The notes: generated by a model not told the origin, from the sequence alone. Positions 1 through 8,860 are shown, counted from the first letter of the stretch. The stretch: 64,000 nt of DNA from Rhodococcus sp. IEGM 1379 (GCF_030056815.1 NZ_JASHKR010000006.1:62001-126000), one strand, 5' to 3'. Numbers and translations are program-made.

Positions 1-20
1 CTCACCGGTCGGCCTCGTGA
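1..20 (+). CDS. 3' end of an upstream gene (possibly folD)
   Basis: A TGA at 18-20 overlaps the GTG start of the DUF3017 gene in a GTGA arrangement, the usual sign of translational coupling. Only about five codons (H-R-S-A-S) are visible, so the identity cannot be read from sequence. In related actinobacteria folD (methylene-THF dehydrogenase) commonly precedes this DUF3017 gene, which is the only reason for the suggestion. Confidence 0.35.
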
Positions 21-280
21 AGAAGAATCTGCCCATGATCGTGGTTCTCACCGTGATCGCAGCAGCTTTTGTTCTTGTCCTGGCCGATCGGTGGCGCCGT
101 GGCTCTCTGGTCTTGGGAGTGGCGGTCATCATCGGTGCTATTGCGCGATGGTTTGTATCGCCGGAACGCGTCGGGCTTCTTGCCGTGCGCGGCAAGAAGT
201 TCGACACCGCAGCGATGGGTGTGATGGGCGCATTGATCGTCCTGTTGGCGTTGACGATCGACCCGCTCGGGACAGACTGA
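17..280 (+). CDS. DUF3017 family small membrane protein
   Basis: An 87-residue protein with three hydrophobic segments (about residues 6-22, 29-46 and 66-82) separated by short basic loops such as DRWRRG, so a three-pass inner-membrane protein. Size, layout and position match the DUF3017 family (Rv3355c-like), found next to folD and the metX/metY locus. The GTG start at 17 overlaps the stop of the preceding gene by 4 bp, which fixes the start and implies coupling. The molecular function of the family is unknown. Confidence 0.75.
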   Translation: MKKNLPMIVVLTVIAAAFVLVLADRWRRGSLVLGVAVIIGAIARWFVSPERVGLLAVRGKKFDTAAMGVMGALIVLLALTIDPLGTD

Positions 281-288
281 GTGAGCTG

Positions 289-1142
289 TCAGCTTCCGTA
301 GAACGTCGATCCATCTATCTCGTGTAGTGGAATCCACTCGCTCTGCGTCTTTGCGGCAGCAGATCGGCGCACACCGGGATTGGCTACTTGGAACAACGAC
401 CACAGTTCTTCGAGACGGTTCTCGACAGGTGTTCCGGTCATCGCTACTTTCACGTCAGCGCTCAAGCGGGCCGCAGCCTGTGCTGCCAGCGACGACGGAT
501 TCTTGACCTGCTGAGCCTCGTCGAAGATCGCCGAGGAAGGGTGAGATGCGGTGCAAATCGGTTGATCTCGCGTCGCCAGTTTCCGATTACCGAGGTGGGA
601 CAGACAACGAGGTGGGGGCCGTGGGCGGCCCTGACCGCGATCATCGAAATGGCTTGCAATGTCTTGCCCCGGCCCATTTCGTCGGCGAGGATGCCACCTC
701 CGGACTCGGTCAACGCTGTCAACCAGGCCACTCCCTGCATCTGATAGGGACGCAGAGTCGCCTGTACCTGGGCTCGATCGAGTTCGTCGCGGACGGTCAG
801 TGCGTGAAGGAAGTGCGTCGCAGTCGACGTCGCACTCTTGATGACGGTGTCGTCGCGGTCGAGAGAGGCGTGCGCCGCCGTCGGCATGGACTGCAGTTCG
901 CGGGTGTCGATCACCCGCTTCCAGGCGAGTACGGACTCGCCGATGCCGGCATGATCGTCGCGCAACGTCCGCAACGACTGCACTGCTTCGGCGAACTCGA
1001 TCACCTGAACCGCGACTACGGTCGGCGCGATGACATCGTCGATCGGAACTGCCATTCGGTAGGTGGCCGGCGTTCCGACCGGGAGTCCCAAAGTTTCGAG
1101 TTCACCAGTCGGATCAGCCACACCCCAGAACGCGAACGCCAT
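289..1142 (-). pseudogene. Decayed SNF2-family helicase remnant
   Basis: Reading leftward from 1142 there is a SNF2 ATPase start: [11 protein letters not shown], then the Walker A-like [13 protein letters not shown], then [20 protein letters not shown]. Near 505-520 the homology jumps into another frame and resumes at [18 protein letters not shown] (the DEAD-box Walker B, here DEAQ) followed by [19 protein letters not shown], ending at a TGA at 289-291. About 35-40 residues normally lie between these motifs, so an out-of-frame internal deletion is likely. The whole C-terminal helicase lobe is missing and the N-terminal part is short. It cannot make a working helicase. Confidence 0.75.
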
Positions 1143-1387
1143 GTGTTCAGGCAGTTAGGTTGCCTGCAGTCGATCAGGGCGCGGTTGAGTTACGGGCGCC
1201 GATGTTAGCTGGGATCAGTGACCGGGCGCTAACGGATTCGCCGTGAAAAACGCTGATCACGTGTGGTTTTCCCGACATTGACGAAATGTGATAGATCCGC
1301 TCTGGCCGTATTGCGATGTTTCGGCTGGGTAACTGGCTAGCATTGTCCGCAGCGTCAGATGGCGCGCGGCTCGCGAACGAGGACAGT

Positions 1388-2392
1388 ATGAAACGATGGA
1401 AAGCTTTCTCAGGTCAACACTTTCGAAGTCTGGCTGCGGTTCTTGCGGTCGGTGTCTTGGCACTCACCACGGCCACCGTTGCTGTTGCTGCGCCGGTCGG
1501 AGTCCCGGTCAATAATGCCGGCCACATCGCAATGTGGGGTGGAACCACCGAAAGTCAGCGTGACGGACTCCCGACCGGTGGCGGTTTCACCGCAATCGCT
1601 GCCGGTGACCATCATTCGGTGGCCTTGACGGCCGACGGTTACATCGCCGTGTGGGGCCAGAGTGTCTGGGGTGAACGTGAGAACGTGCCGACCGGTGGTG
1701 GATTCACTGCAATCGCGGCGGGAGAGGATCATGCCGTGGCACTTACCGCCGATGGTCGCGTCGCCGCCTGGGGAAGCGACGAATTCGGGCAGCAGGACGA
1801 CTTGCCGGTACGCGGCGGTTTCACCAGGATCGCTGCCGGTACCTTCCATGCTCTGGCGTTGACCCCCGAAGGCAAGATCGTGACCTGGGGAAGTAAGGAA
1901 TTCGAGCAGCGTGACGGTATCCCGACTACGGTCGGGTTCCGTGCGATTGCCGCCGGCAACTTCCATTCGGTGGCATTGACTTCCGATGGCCACGTCACCA
2001 TGTGGGGCGGCGAGGACGAAGGTCAGCGTGACGGACTTCCGACTGTTGGCGGCTTCACCGCGATCGCAGCCGGTGAAGACAACACTCTTGCGCTGACCGG
2101 TGACGGTCACATAGTCGGATGGGGGAACAACGACTACGGACAGCTCGACGGGATACCGCAGGAGGGCGATTTCACCGCGATCGCCGTCGGCTTCCGACAT
2201 TCCGTGGCATTGACCGCCGACGGTCACATCGTCGTGTGGGGGAACAACGAGAACGGGCAGTTCGACACACTCCCGACCGGCGGCGGCTATACCGCAATCG
2301 CCGCCGGTGCGTACCATTCGGTGGCTCTGAACTCACAAACCGAGGCCGCTCCGACGGGAAGCGGATCGCTGGGGAGTCTGACCGGAAGCTGA
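1388..2392 (+). CDS. Secreted RCC1-like seven-repeat protein
   Basis: A 334-residue protein with a clear signal peptide (MKRWK, hydrophobic core LAAVLAVGVLALTTATVAVA, probable cleavage after AVA near residue 33). The mature part is seven tandem repeats of 39 residues. Each carries G-H-I-x-x-W-G, a G-Q-x-D-x-L/I-P-T turn and GGFTAIAAGxxHSVALTAD. This is the RCC1/BNR-type beta-propeller pattern, and seven blades would close a propeller. The ATG at 1388 is preferred over upstream in-frame starts because GAGG lies just upstream and the signal peptide begins there. RCC1 propellers usually bind proteins or ligands; the partner is unknown. It converges on metX. Confidence 0.8.
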   Translation: MKRWKAFSGQHFRSLAAVLAVGVLALTTATVAVAAPVGVPVNNAGHIAMWGGTTESQRDGLPTGGGFTAIAAGDHHSVALTADGYIAVWGQSVWGERENVPTGGGFTAIAAGEDHAVALTADGRVAAWGSDEFGQQDDLPVRGGFTRIAAGTFHALALTPEGKIVTWGSKEFEQRDGIPTTVGFRAIAAGNFHSVALTSDGHVTMWGGEDEGQRDGLPTVGGFTAIAAGEDNTLALTGDGHIVGWGNNDYGQLDGIPQEGDFTAIAVGFRHSVALTADGHIVVWGNNENGQFDTLPTGGGYTAIAAGAYHSVALNSQTEAAPTGSGSLGSLTGS

Positions 2393-2401
2393 GTGCTCAG
2401 C
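2388..2401. terminator. Small palindrome containing both convergent stop codons
   Basis: GCTGA-GTGC-TCAGC is a 5-bp stem with a 4-nt loop. The TGA of the RCC1-like gene (2390-2392) is in one arm and the complement of the metX stop (2397-2399) is in the other. It is short and has no T run, so terminator function is only a guess. Confidence 0.3.
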
Positions 2402-3533
2402 GTGACGAGCGCGCCAATTCCATTGTCCGACGCAACAGTTCGGCTACGGCGCCGGCTTCCGTGAGAAAACCGTCGTGACCGTCCTTGGAGTTGAGAACTT
2501 CGAGGCCGGTGCACTTCGGGATTCCCGCTGCCATTTCTTCCTGAAGGCGCAGGGGGTAGGCGCGATCGGAGTCAACTCCGCCAACAACAACCGGCACGGT
2601 GATCGATGCCAATGCAGCAGCGATGCCACCGCGTCCCCGGCCGATGTCGTGGCGATTCACGGCCTCGGTCAGGAGCACGTACGTGCCGGGATCGAAACGC
2701 GCCACCAGCTTGTCGGCCTGATGCTCCAGGTAGCTCTGCACTGCGTACCGTCCACCGTCCCAAGGGTTTTCGTTTCCTTCGGCAGCGTTCTCGAAGCGGA
2801 TGTCGAGTTCAGCCTCGGCACGGTAGGTGAGGTGCGCAACACGCCTCGCGATGCTGAGTCCCGCGCGAGGTGATCGTCCGGTCCCGTGATAATCGCCGCC
2901 CTGCCAATCGGGGTCGGACATGATGGCTGCGATTTGTGTTGTCTGCGTACCGATTTGATCGGCCGTAGCGCGTGAACCTGTTGCCAGAATCAATGCGGAG
3001 AGCAGGTTCTCGGGGTATGACACCGCCCATTCGAGAGCGCGCATTCCGCCCATCGACCCTCCGACAACCGACGCAAGCCGGTCGATGCCGAGGAGGTCCA
3101 TCAGCTTCTTCTCCGCAGTGACCTGATCGCGGATGGAGATGGCCGGGAACCGGCTGCCCCACGGTTTGCCGTCTTCGGCAAGCGAACTCGGACCCGTAGT
3201 GCCTCGGCAACCGCCCAGGACATTGGTCGCGATGACACACCATTCGCCGGTGTCGACGGGTTCGCCGGGGCCGATCATCCCGTTCCACCAGCCGGGGGAG
3301 GGCTGAGTGTCTGTCACCGGACCGGTGACATACGAGTCGCCGGTCAGTGCGTGCTCGACCAGTACGACGTTGTCGTGGTTCGGCGTCAGCTCACCCCACC
3401 GTTGGACGGCGAGCGAGACTGAAGGCAGTACCGCGCCGCTTTCGAGTTGAAGCGATCCGATCTCGATGATCCCCATCTGGCCGCCGGCCGGCGGCAGGAG
3501 GTCGATTCTGGGCCGCGCTTCGTTTACCGTCAC
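2397..3533 (-). CDS. metX: Homoserine O-acetyltransferase
   Basis: A 378-residue alpha/beta hydrolase that transfers an acetyl group from acetyl-CoA to homoserine, the committing step of methionine synthesis by direct sulfhydrylation. The nucleophile elbow [12 protein letters not shown] places Ser160. Asp321 (GVDSDRAYP) and His353 (KDGHDGF) complete the triad. Length and the N-terminal [10 protein letters not shown] segment fit MetX well. Its ATG overlaps the metY stop in an ATGA, so it is the second gene of a metY-metX operon and its product acts just before MetY. Expression should follow the SAM-IV riboswitch upstream of metY. Confidence 0.96.
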   Translation of the reverse strand: MTVNEARPRIDLLPPAGGQMGIIEIGSLQLESGAVLPSVSLAVQRWGELTPNHDNVVLVEHALTGDSYVTGPVTDTQPSPGWWNGMIGPGEPVDTGEWCVIATNVLGGCRGTTGPSSLAEDGKPWGSRFPAISIRDQVTAEKKLMDLLGIDRLASVVGGSMGGMRALEWAVSYPENLLSALILATGSRATADQIGTQTTQIAAIMSDPDWQGGDYHGTGRSPRAGLSIARRVAHLTYRAEAELDIRFENAAEGNENPWDGGRYAVQSYLEHQADKLVARFDPGTYVLLTEAVNRHDIGRGRGGIAAALASITVPVVVGGVDSDRAYPLRLQEEMAAGIPKCTGLEVLNSKDGHDGFLTEAGAVAELLRRTMELARSSR

Positions 3534-4825
3534 GAGGTTGCCGCCGCTGCCAGGCCGGTTTCGAGGTCGGCGAGGATGTCGTCGATACCTTCGATACCGA
3601 CAGCGAGACGCACCAGGCCGGGGGTGACGCCGGCGGCGAGCTGCTCTTCGGGGGTGAGCTGCGAGTGGGTCGTCGACGCGGGGTGGATGACCAGGGAGCG
3701 GACGTCACCGATATTGGCGACGTGGCTGTGCAGGGTCAGGGCGTTGACGAACTTCTTGCCGGCGTCGACGCCGCCGGGTAGCTCGAAGGTGACGATGGCG
3801 CCGGTGCCCTTGGGGGTCAACTGCTTTCCGCGTTCGAACCACGGCGACGAGGGGAGTCCGGCGTAGGAGACGGACGCGACGGTGGCGTGGTTTTCGAGGA
3901 ACTCGGCGACCTTCTGTGCGTTGGCGACGTGGCGTTCGATGCGCAGGGAGAGGGTTTCGATGCCCTGGGCGATGAGGAATGCGTTGAACGGTGCGACGGC
4001 GGCGCCGAGGTCGCGGAGTAGTTGGACGCGGGCCTTGAGGGCGTAGGCGGGTGCGCCGAGGTCGGCGAATTTGACGCCGTGGTAGCTGGGGTCGGGGGTG
4101 GTGAAGTTGGTGTGTCGGCCCTGGGTCCAGTCGAAGGTGCCGCCGTCGACGATGACGCCGGCGACGGCGGTGCCGTGTCCGCCGAGGTATTTGGTGGCGG
4201 AGTGGACGACGATGTCGGCGCCGTGTTCGAAGGGGCGTAGTAGGTAGGGGGTGGCGACGGTGTTGTCGACGATGAGGGGGAGGCCGTGGTTGTGGGCTAC
4301 GGCGCTGATGCCGGGGATGTCGAGGATGTGGTTTTTGGGGTTGGCGATGGTTTCGCCGAAGAATGCTTTGGTGTTGGGGCGGATGGCGTCGGCCCACTGG
4401 TCGAGGTTGTCGGGGTTTTCGACGAAGGTGGTGTCGACACCGAGTTTGCGCAGGGTGTAGTGCAGGAGGTTGTAGGTGCCGCCGTAGAGGCAGGGGGAGG
4501 CGACGATGTGGTCGCCGGCTTCGGCGATGTTGAGGATGGCGAGGGTTTCGGCGGCTTGGCCGGAGGAGAGCAGGAGTGCGGCGACTCCGCCTTCGAGGGC
4601 GGCGATGCGTTGTTCGACGGCGTCTTGGGTGGGGTTCATGATGCGGGTGTAGATGTTGCCGGGTTCGGTGAGGCCGAAGAGGGCGGCTGCGTGGTCGGTG
4701 CTGTCGAAGATGTAGCTGGTGGTTTGGTAGATGGGTAGTGCGCGCGCGTTGGTGGCGGTGTCTGCGGTTTGGCCGGCGTGGACCTGTTTGGTTTCGAAAG
4801 ACCAGTCAGCGGTGTTGTCTGTCAT
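3530..4825 (-). CDS. metY: O-acetylhomoserine sulfhydrylase
   Basis: A 431-residue PLP enzyme of the Cys/Met metabolism family that makes homocysteine from O-acetylhomoserine and sulfide. The PLP lysine is Lys212 in [26 protein letters not shown] and the [10 protein letters not shown] aspartate motif are also present. The ATG at 4825 follows GGAG by about 7 nt. Codons are extremely C-ending, which makes the opposite strand GT-rich and opens long spurious antisense frames; this is typical of a highly expressed gene here. First gene of the metY-metX operon, with a leader of about 280 nt carrying a SAM-IV riboswitch and a short Cys-containing leader ORF. Confidence 0.96.
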   Translation of the reverse strand: MTDNTADWSFETKQVHAGQTADTATNARALPIYQTTSYIFDSTDHAAALFGLTEPGNIYTRIMNPTQDAVEQRIAALEGGVAALLLSSGQAAETLAILNIAEAGDHIVASPCLYGGTYNLLHYTLRKLGVDTTFVENPDNLDQWADAIRPNTKAFFGETIANPKNHILDIPGISAVAHNHGLPLIVDNTVATPYLLRPFEHGADIVVHSATKYLGGHGTAVAGVIVDGGTFDWTQGRHTNFTTPDPSYHGVKFADLGAPAYALKARVQLLRDLGAAVAPFNAFLIAQGIETLSLRIERHVANAQKVAEFLENHATVASVSYAGLPSSPWFERGKQLTPKGTGAIVTFELPGGVDAGKKFVNALTLHSHVANIGDVRSLVIHPASTTHSQLTPEEQLAAGVTPGLVRLAVGIEGIDDILADLETGLAAAATS

Positions 4826-4860
4826 TTTGTACTCCAGTGGTCAGACGGATAGATGTCGGA

Positions 4861-4893
4861 CGGGGGCGAATGATCGCCGCCCCGTGCTGGGGC
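4861..4893 (-). promoter_or_regulatory. Two mutually exclusive hairpins after the leader ORF
   Basis: On the minus strand GCCCC-AGCAC-GGGGC (arms 4889-4893 and 4879-4883) starts two bases past the leader-ORF stop codon. The same GGGGC strand can instead pair as GGGGCG with CGCCCC (arms 4878-4883 and 4863-4868). The two stems cannot coexist, the geometry expected of an attenuator. A ribosome at the leader stop would cover the first arm and favour the second stem. No T run follows, so control would act through Rho or through metY translation if it exists. Confidence 0.45.
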
Positions 4894-4914
4894 CTATCTA
4901 CAAGTGCGACACAT
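4894..4914 (-). CDS. Six-residue Cys-containing leader peptide ORF
   Basis: The ORF reads M-C-R-T-C-R-stop and lies between the SAM-IV aptamer and metY. A strong GGAGG sits 9 nt upstream of its ATG, so initiation is likely. Two of six codons are UGU cysteine. Short Cys-rich leader ORFs upstream of sulfur genes act as cysteine-responsive attenuators in mycobacteria; by analogy this one could sense Cys-tRNA. It is too short for family assignment; the evidence is the ribosome binding site, the codon content and the hairpins right after its stop. Confidence 0.5.
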   Translation of the reverse strand: MCRTCR

Positions 4915-4948
4915 ACTGAAAAACCTCCGTAGGGCTCGGCCCGGTCTG

Positions 4949-4969
4949 GGGTCCGTCCCTGTCGGACCC
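4949..4969 (-). promoter_or_regulatory. Hairpin overlapping the 3' end of the SAM-IV aptamer
   Basis: GGGTCCG (complement of 4963-4969) pairs with CGGACCC (complement of 4949-4955) across a 7-nt loop. It uses the GGGTC that forms the last bases of the aptamer, so hairpin and complete aptamer fold would compete. This is a plausible expression platform. It has no T tract directly after it. Confidence 0.45.
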
Positions 4970-5108
4970 GCGCTTGTCGCCTGAAAATGCAGTGGATATG
5001 CGCGTGCGCAGACCCACCTCAGGAGACCTGGTCATCACCCGGGGCACCCCACCGCGGTTGGAGGGTTGCCGTCCAGCGAGCCGGGGCTTGACGCTGGTAC
5101 TCATGACC
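4965..5108 (-). promoter_or_regulatory. SAM-IV riboswitch upstream of metY-metX
   Basis: The minus-strand leader starts GGTCATGAGTACCAGCGTCA, continues through CCCCGGCTCGCTGG, CGGCAACCCTCCAACCGCGG and TGGGGTGCCCCGGGTGATGACC, and ends GACAAGCGCGGGTC. This matches the conserved actinobacterial SAM-IV aptamer almost base for base as I recall it. The P1 helix is visible: GGTCAT (5103-5108) pairs with ATGACC (5030-5035). SAM-IV RNAs bind S-adenosylmethionine and normally repress sulfur and methionine genes, which fits the downstream metY-metX. The 3' peripheral arm is longer than in the minimal aptamer. Confidence 0.9.
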
Positions 5109-5413
5109 GAGTCGAATTCTACCGGGAGTGAAGGCGGCGCACGACGCGGGTCGAAGTGCGTGCCGTTACGTGTGGTGGTTGGAAGCGATGTGGCCCACTA
5201 GCAGGTAAAAGTTACCGGTCAGTAGAGACAAAGGGAAGGGGCTGCTGGTTGCGACTCTCAGGCTTAGCAGTACGCTTGTCTTGTTTGAGACTCATCTCCC
5301 GGGATCAGTCCACACCGTCTAGGTTTGATAATCGAACCGTTCGCGGACTCACTTACAAAGTGTGACCGCAACCGTGTAACCAGGGAAACTTCCTAGGAGG
5401 ACGCGAAGCACCC
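5109..5413. other. Divergent intergenic region between metY leader and icd
   Basis: This gap of about 305 bp should hold the metY leader promoter (leftward) and the icd promoter (rightward). I see no convincing -35/-10 pair. A GATAAT at 5327-5332 is a possible icd -10 without a recognisable -35. AGGAGG at 5395-5400 lies 13 nt before the icd ATG, a rather long but usable ribosome-binding spacing. No conserved ORF was found. Confidence 0.4.
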
Positions 5414-6637
5414 ATGTCCAAAATTAAGGTTGAGGGCACCGTCGTCGAACTCGACGGCGATGAGATGACCCGCATTATCTGGCAGTTCATCAAAGACAAG
5501 TTGATCCATCCGTACCTCGATGTGAACCTCGAGTACTACGACCTCGGTATCGAATATCGCGACGAGACGGATGACCAGGTCACCATCGACGCCGCCCACG
5601 CGATTCTGAAGCACGGTGTGGGCGTCAAGTGCGCCACCATCACGCCGGACGAGGAGCGCGTCGAGGAATTCGGTCTCAAGAAGATGTGGCGTTCCCCGAA
5701 CGGAACGATCCGCAACATTCTCGGCGGCACGATTTTCCGCGCACCGATCATCATCTCGAACGTTCCGCGACTCGTCCCGGGCTGGACCAAGCCGATCATC
5801 ATCGGCCGTCACGCATTCGGTGACCAGTACCGCGCCACAGACTTCAAGGTCCCCGGCCCCGGCAAGGTGATGATCACCTACACGCCTGAGGACGGAAGCG
5901 CACCGATCGAGCACGAACTGGTCAACTTCCCCGAAGAGGGCGGCGTCGTCCAGGGGCAGTACAACTTCACCACGTCCATCCGTGACTTTGCTCGTGCGTC
6001 GCTCACCTATGGTCTGCAGCAGAACTACCCGGTGTACCTGTCCACCAAGAACACCATTCTCAAGGCGTACGACGGTGCCTTCAAGGACATCTTCCAGCAC
6101 GTCTACGAGACTGAGTTCAAGGCTGAGTTCGATGCCGCAGGTCTGACCTACGAGCACCGCCTCATCGACGACATGGTCGCTTCCGCACTCAAGTGGGAGG
6201 GCGGCTACGTCTGGGCATGCAAAAACTACGACGGCGACGTCCAGTCCGACACCGTGGCCCAGGGCTTCGGCTCACTCGGCCTCATGACGTCGGTTCTGCT
6301 GACACCGGACGGAAAGACCTGTGAGGCAGAGGCTGCTCACGGCACCGTGACGCGTCACTTCCGTCAGCACCAGCAGGGCAAGCCCACCTCGACCAACCCG
6401 ATCGCGTCCATCTTCGCGTGGACTCGTGGGCTCGAGCACCGTGGCAAGCTCGACAACACTCCTGAGGTCATCGGCTTCGCGCAGGCGCTCGAAGACGTTG
6501 TCATCAAGACCGTCGAAAGCGGTCAGATGACCAAGGACCTCGCGATGCTGGTCGGCGGCGACCAGGGTTACCTGACCACTGAGGAATTCCTCGGTGCGCT
6601 CGATGTAAACCTGCAGAAGGCAATGGCAGCACGCTAG
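5414..6637 (+). CDS. icd: NADP-dependent isocitrate dehydrogenase (homodimeric)
   Basis: A 407-residue enzyme that converts isocitrate to 2-oxoglutarate and CO2 with NADP in the TCA cycle. It is the eukaryote-like homodimeric type (Icd1-like), recognised from [19 protein letters not shown] at the N-terminus, the substrate loop [18 protein letters not shown] and the coenzyme-binding [11 protein letters not shown] region. Length and start agree with the family. Codon bias suggests high expression. It is monocistronic: a strong hairpin follows at 6655-6685. Confidence 0.97.
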   Translation: MSKIKVEGTVVELDGDEMTRIIWQFIKDKLIHPYLDVNLEYYDLGIEYRDETDDQVTIDAAHAILKHGVGVKCATITPDEERVEEFGLKKMWRSPNGTIRNILGGTIFRAPIIISNVPRLVPGWTKPIIIGRHAFGDQYRATDFKVPGPGKVMITYTPEDGSAPIEHELVNFPEEGGVVQGQYNFTTSIRDFARASLTYGLQQNYPVYLSTKNTILKAYDGAFKDIFQHVYETEFKAEFDAAGLTYEHRLIDDMVASALKWEGGYVWACKNYDGDVQSDTVAQGFGSLGLMTSVLLTPDGKTCEAEAAHGTVTRHFRQHQQGKPTSTNPIASIFAWTRGLEHRGKLDNTPEVIGFAQALEDVVIKTVESGQMTKDLAMLVGGDQGYLTTEEFLGALDVNLQKAMAAR

Positions 6638-6654
6638 TTTCACAGCTTCATCGC

Positions 6655-6685
6655 ATGGGACGCCCGGATATTCCGGGCGTCCCAT
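6655..6685 (+). terminator. Strong hairpin terminator after icd
   Basis: A perfect 14-bp inverted repeat (arms 6655-6668 and 6672-6685) with a 3-nt TAT loop begins 17 nt after the icd stop codon. The stem is very GC-rich with the core GGGACGCCCGGA. There is no clean T run, as is common for actinobacterial terminators. Confidence 0.75.
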
Positions 6686-6775
6686 CATGCGTTTGAAGGT
6701 GTTTGCGCTCTCACGTGAGTGAACTCACCCGCTCTCACTTGGAAGTTCAACCACCCTCGAGACAACAATTGACCG

Positions 6776-7981
6776 GTGACTTCGCCTACCGCCTCCGCAC
6801 CCGCCATTTCTTCCGGTGTTCGTTCCGGCAGGCGCGCGGCCATGCTCGCACTGGCTCTGGGCGGTTTCGGTATCGGCACTACCGAATTTGTCGCTATGGG
6901 TTTGCTGCCGGAGATGGCAACAGGTCTAGGCGTCTCCGAGCCCACAGCCGGCCACGTGATCTCGGCGTACGCGCTCGGGGTGGTTGTGGGTGCTCCGTTG
7001 CTTGCAGCGCTCACAGCGCGCATCCCACGGCGCACATTGCTGATCGCACTGATGGTCGCCTTCACCGTCGGCAATGCGGCTTCCGTGTTTGCGCCGTCGT
7101 ACGAGACGCTGATGCTGGCTCGATTTGTTGCCGGTTTGCCTCACGGCGCGTACTTCGGTGTGGCGGCGTTGGTCGCGGCGCACTTGGCCGAGGCAGGCAA
7201 ACGTGCCAAAGCCGTCGCCATGGTGATGATGGGGCTCTCGGTTGCCAATGTCGTCGGTGTTCCGGCTGCAGCGTGGCTCGGCCAAACTGTGGGGTGGCGT
7301 AGCGCCTTCGCGCTGGTCGCGGTGATCGGTGTCGCCACGGTGGTGTCGCTGCTCATCTGGATTCCGCGGCTCGACGCGATGCCTGCCAGTAATCCGATCA
7401 CCGAGCTCGGGGCGTTGGGCCGTCCCCAGGTATGGATGACCTTGATCGTCGGCATGGTCGGATTCGGCGGCATGTTCGCGGTCTACACGTATGTGAGCAC
7501 CGCCTTGACCGATGTATCCGGGCTGGGAATCTCCTTGATCCCACTGGCACTGATGATCTACGGGATGGGCATGGTGGTCGGCAATTTCGTCGGCGGTTAC
7601 CTGTCCGACCGCGCTCTCATGAAGGGCCTGTTCATCTCGATGGCGTCGCTCGCCGTTGTGCTCGCTATCTTCGTCGTCGCGGTCCGCAACCCGTACACCG
7701 CGCTGATCTTCCTGTTTCTCATCGGGCTGGCCGGTTCGTCGATGGTCCCCGGTTTGCAGACGCGTCTGATGGACGTCGCCGAAGACGCTCAGACTCTCGC
7801 AGCTTCGCTCAACCATGCCGCACTCAACATCGCCAACGCCTTCGGAGCCTGGATCGGTGGTGTCGTCATCGCGGCCGGATACGGATACACCGCGCCGGCG
7901 GCAGTCGGATCTCTACTCGCCGTCGCCGGTCTTGTTGTGCTGGCAGCGGCTGTAATCATGGCGCGTAGGGCGGCAAACTGA
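6776..7981 (+). CDS. MFS transporter, DHA1-like drug/sugar efflux type
   Basis: A 401-residue protein with about 12 hydrophobic segments. Features of the DHA1 (AraJ/YdhP/Cmx-like) group are visible: LALGGFGIGTTEFVAMGLLP in TM1, LTARIPRRTLL in the TM2-3 loop, RFVAGLPHGAYFGVAA in TM4 and a conserved ALNIANAFGAWIGG near TM11. It is probably an inner-membrane proton-driven exporter; the substrate cannot be read from sequence. The GTG start at 6776 gives a normal cytoplasmic N-terminus. It stands alone between icd and xth. Confidence 0.85.
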   Translation: MTSPTASAPAISSGVRSGRRAAMLALALGGFGIGTTEFVAMGLLPEMATGLGVSEPTAGHVISAYALGVVVGAPLLAALTARIPRRTLLIALMVAFTVGNAASVFAPSYETLMLARFVAGLPHGAYFGVAALVAAHLAEAGKRAKAVAMVMMGLSVANVVGVPAAAWLGQTVGWRSAFALVAVIGVATVVSLLIWIPRLDAMPASNPITELGALGRPQVWMTLIVGMVGFGGMFAVYTYVSTALTDVSGLGISLIPLALMIYGMGMVVGNFVGGYLSDRALMKGLFISMASLAVVLAIFVVAVRNPYTALIFLFLIGLAGSSMVPGLQTRLMDVAEDAQTLAASLNHAALNIANAFGAWIGGVVIAAGYGYTAPAAVGSLLAVAGLVVLAAAVIMARRAAN

Positions 7982-8006
7982 AAGATCGTCGGCACCATCG
8001 GCTACG

Positions 8007-8852
8007 GTGCTTGCCGTGCCTCAAAAAGCTGACTCCCACATTCTCGCGCCACACACGATCACCTCTGTGAACGTCAACGGCGTTCGCGCCGCTGCCCGCA
8101 AGGGAATGCTCGAGTGGCTCGAGAAGACAGACGCGGATTTCATCTGCCTCCAGGAAACTCGGGCGTCGGACAAGCAGTTGCACGAGACTCTCGAACCTGC
8201 CTTGTCGAACGGATGGTTCCTCGTCTCGGCTGAGCCGTCGGCGAAGGGACGCAACGGTGTGGCAATCCTCTCCCGCGTCGAGGCCGACGCCGTCCGCATC
8301 GGTTTCGGTGACGACGAGTTTCAGGACGCCGGTCGCTACATCGAGGCGGACTTCGCGGATCTGACGGTTGCGAGCCTGTATCTGCCGACGGGGGAAGCCG
8401 AAACTCCGAAGCAGGAGGCGAAGGAACGATTCATGAACTCGTTCGCAGCTCACCTGTCGGCCACGGCGTCAGAAGCCGAGACGCTTGGACGGCATGTCGT
8501 TGTCAGCGGCGACTGGAACATCGCGCACAAGGAAGCAGACCTGAAGAACTGGAAGGGCAACAAGAAGTCTTCCGGATTCCTGCCCAGCGAGCGTGAGTGG
8601 ATGGACCTCCTCTTCGCCGAGGCATCTCCCTGGGTCGACGTCTTCCGGACGCTGCATCCCGATGTCGAGGGACCGTACTCGTGGTGGTCGTATCGCGGTA
8701 AGGCTTTCGACAACGACTCCGGCTGGCGTATCGACTACCAGGTATCCACCCGCGCATTCGCCGAGCGCGCCAAGGCTGGTGCCGTGGAACGCGCCGAGTC
8801 CTATGATCTGCGCTGGTCCGATCACGCTCCCGTCACAGTCTCGTACCGGTAG
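8007..8852 (+). CDS. xth: Exodeoxyribonuclease III / AP endonuclease
   Basis: An endonuclease/exonuclease/phosphatase-fold enzyme of about 280 residues. It shows NVNGVRAA, the metal-binding LQETRAS glutamate, GDWNIAHKEADLKNW, DYQVS and the C-terminal WSDHAPVTVSY with the catalytic Asp-His. Enzymes of this type cut DNA at abasic sites and remove 3' blocking groups in base-excision repair. The start may be the GTG at 8007 or the GTG at 8016 (V-P-Q-K-A). Confidence 0.9.
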   Translation: MLAVPQKADSHILAPHTITSVNVNGVRAAARKGMLEWLEKTDADFICLQETRASDKQLHETLEPALSNGWFLVSAEPSAKGRNGVAILSRVEADAVRIGFGDDEFQDAGRYIEADFADLTVASLYLPTGEAETPKQEAKERFMNSFAAHLSATASEAETLGRHVVVSGDWNIAHKEADLKNWKGNKKSSGFLPSEREWMDLLFAEASPWVDVFRTLHPDVEGPYSWWSYRGKAFDNDSGWRIDYQVSTRAFAERAKAGAVERAESYDLRWSDHAPVTVSYR

Positions 8853-8860
8853 GCGATCAG

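Noticed and set aside
1143-1387. Promoter with TTGACG at 1278-1283 for the RCC1-like gene
   Set aside because: No acceptable -10 hexamer at 16-18 bp spacing could be found, so I did not call it.
3705-4738. Long extra frames inside metY (leftward 3705-4397, rightward 4022-4738)
   Set aside because: The Arg/His/Pro-rich and Gly/Val-rich translations are typical artefacts of extreme C-ending codon use in metY.
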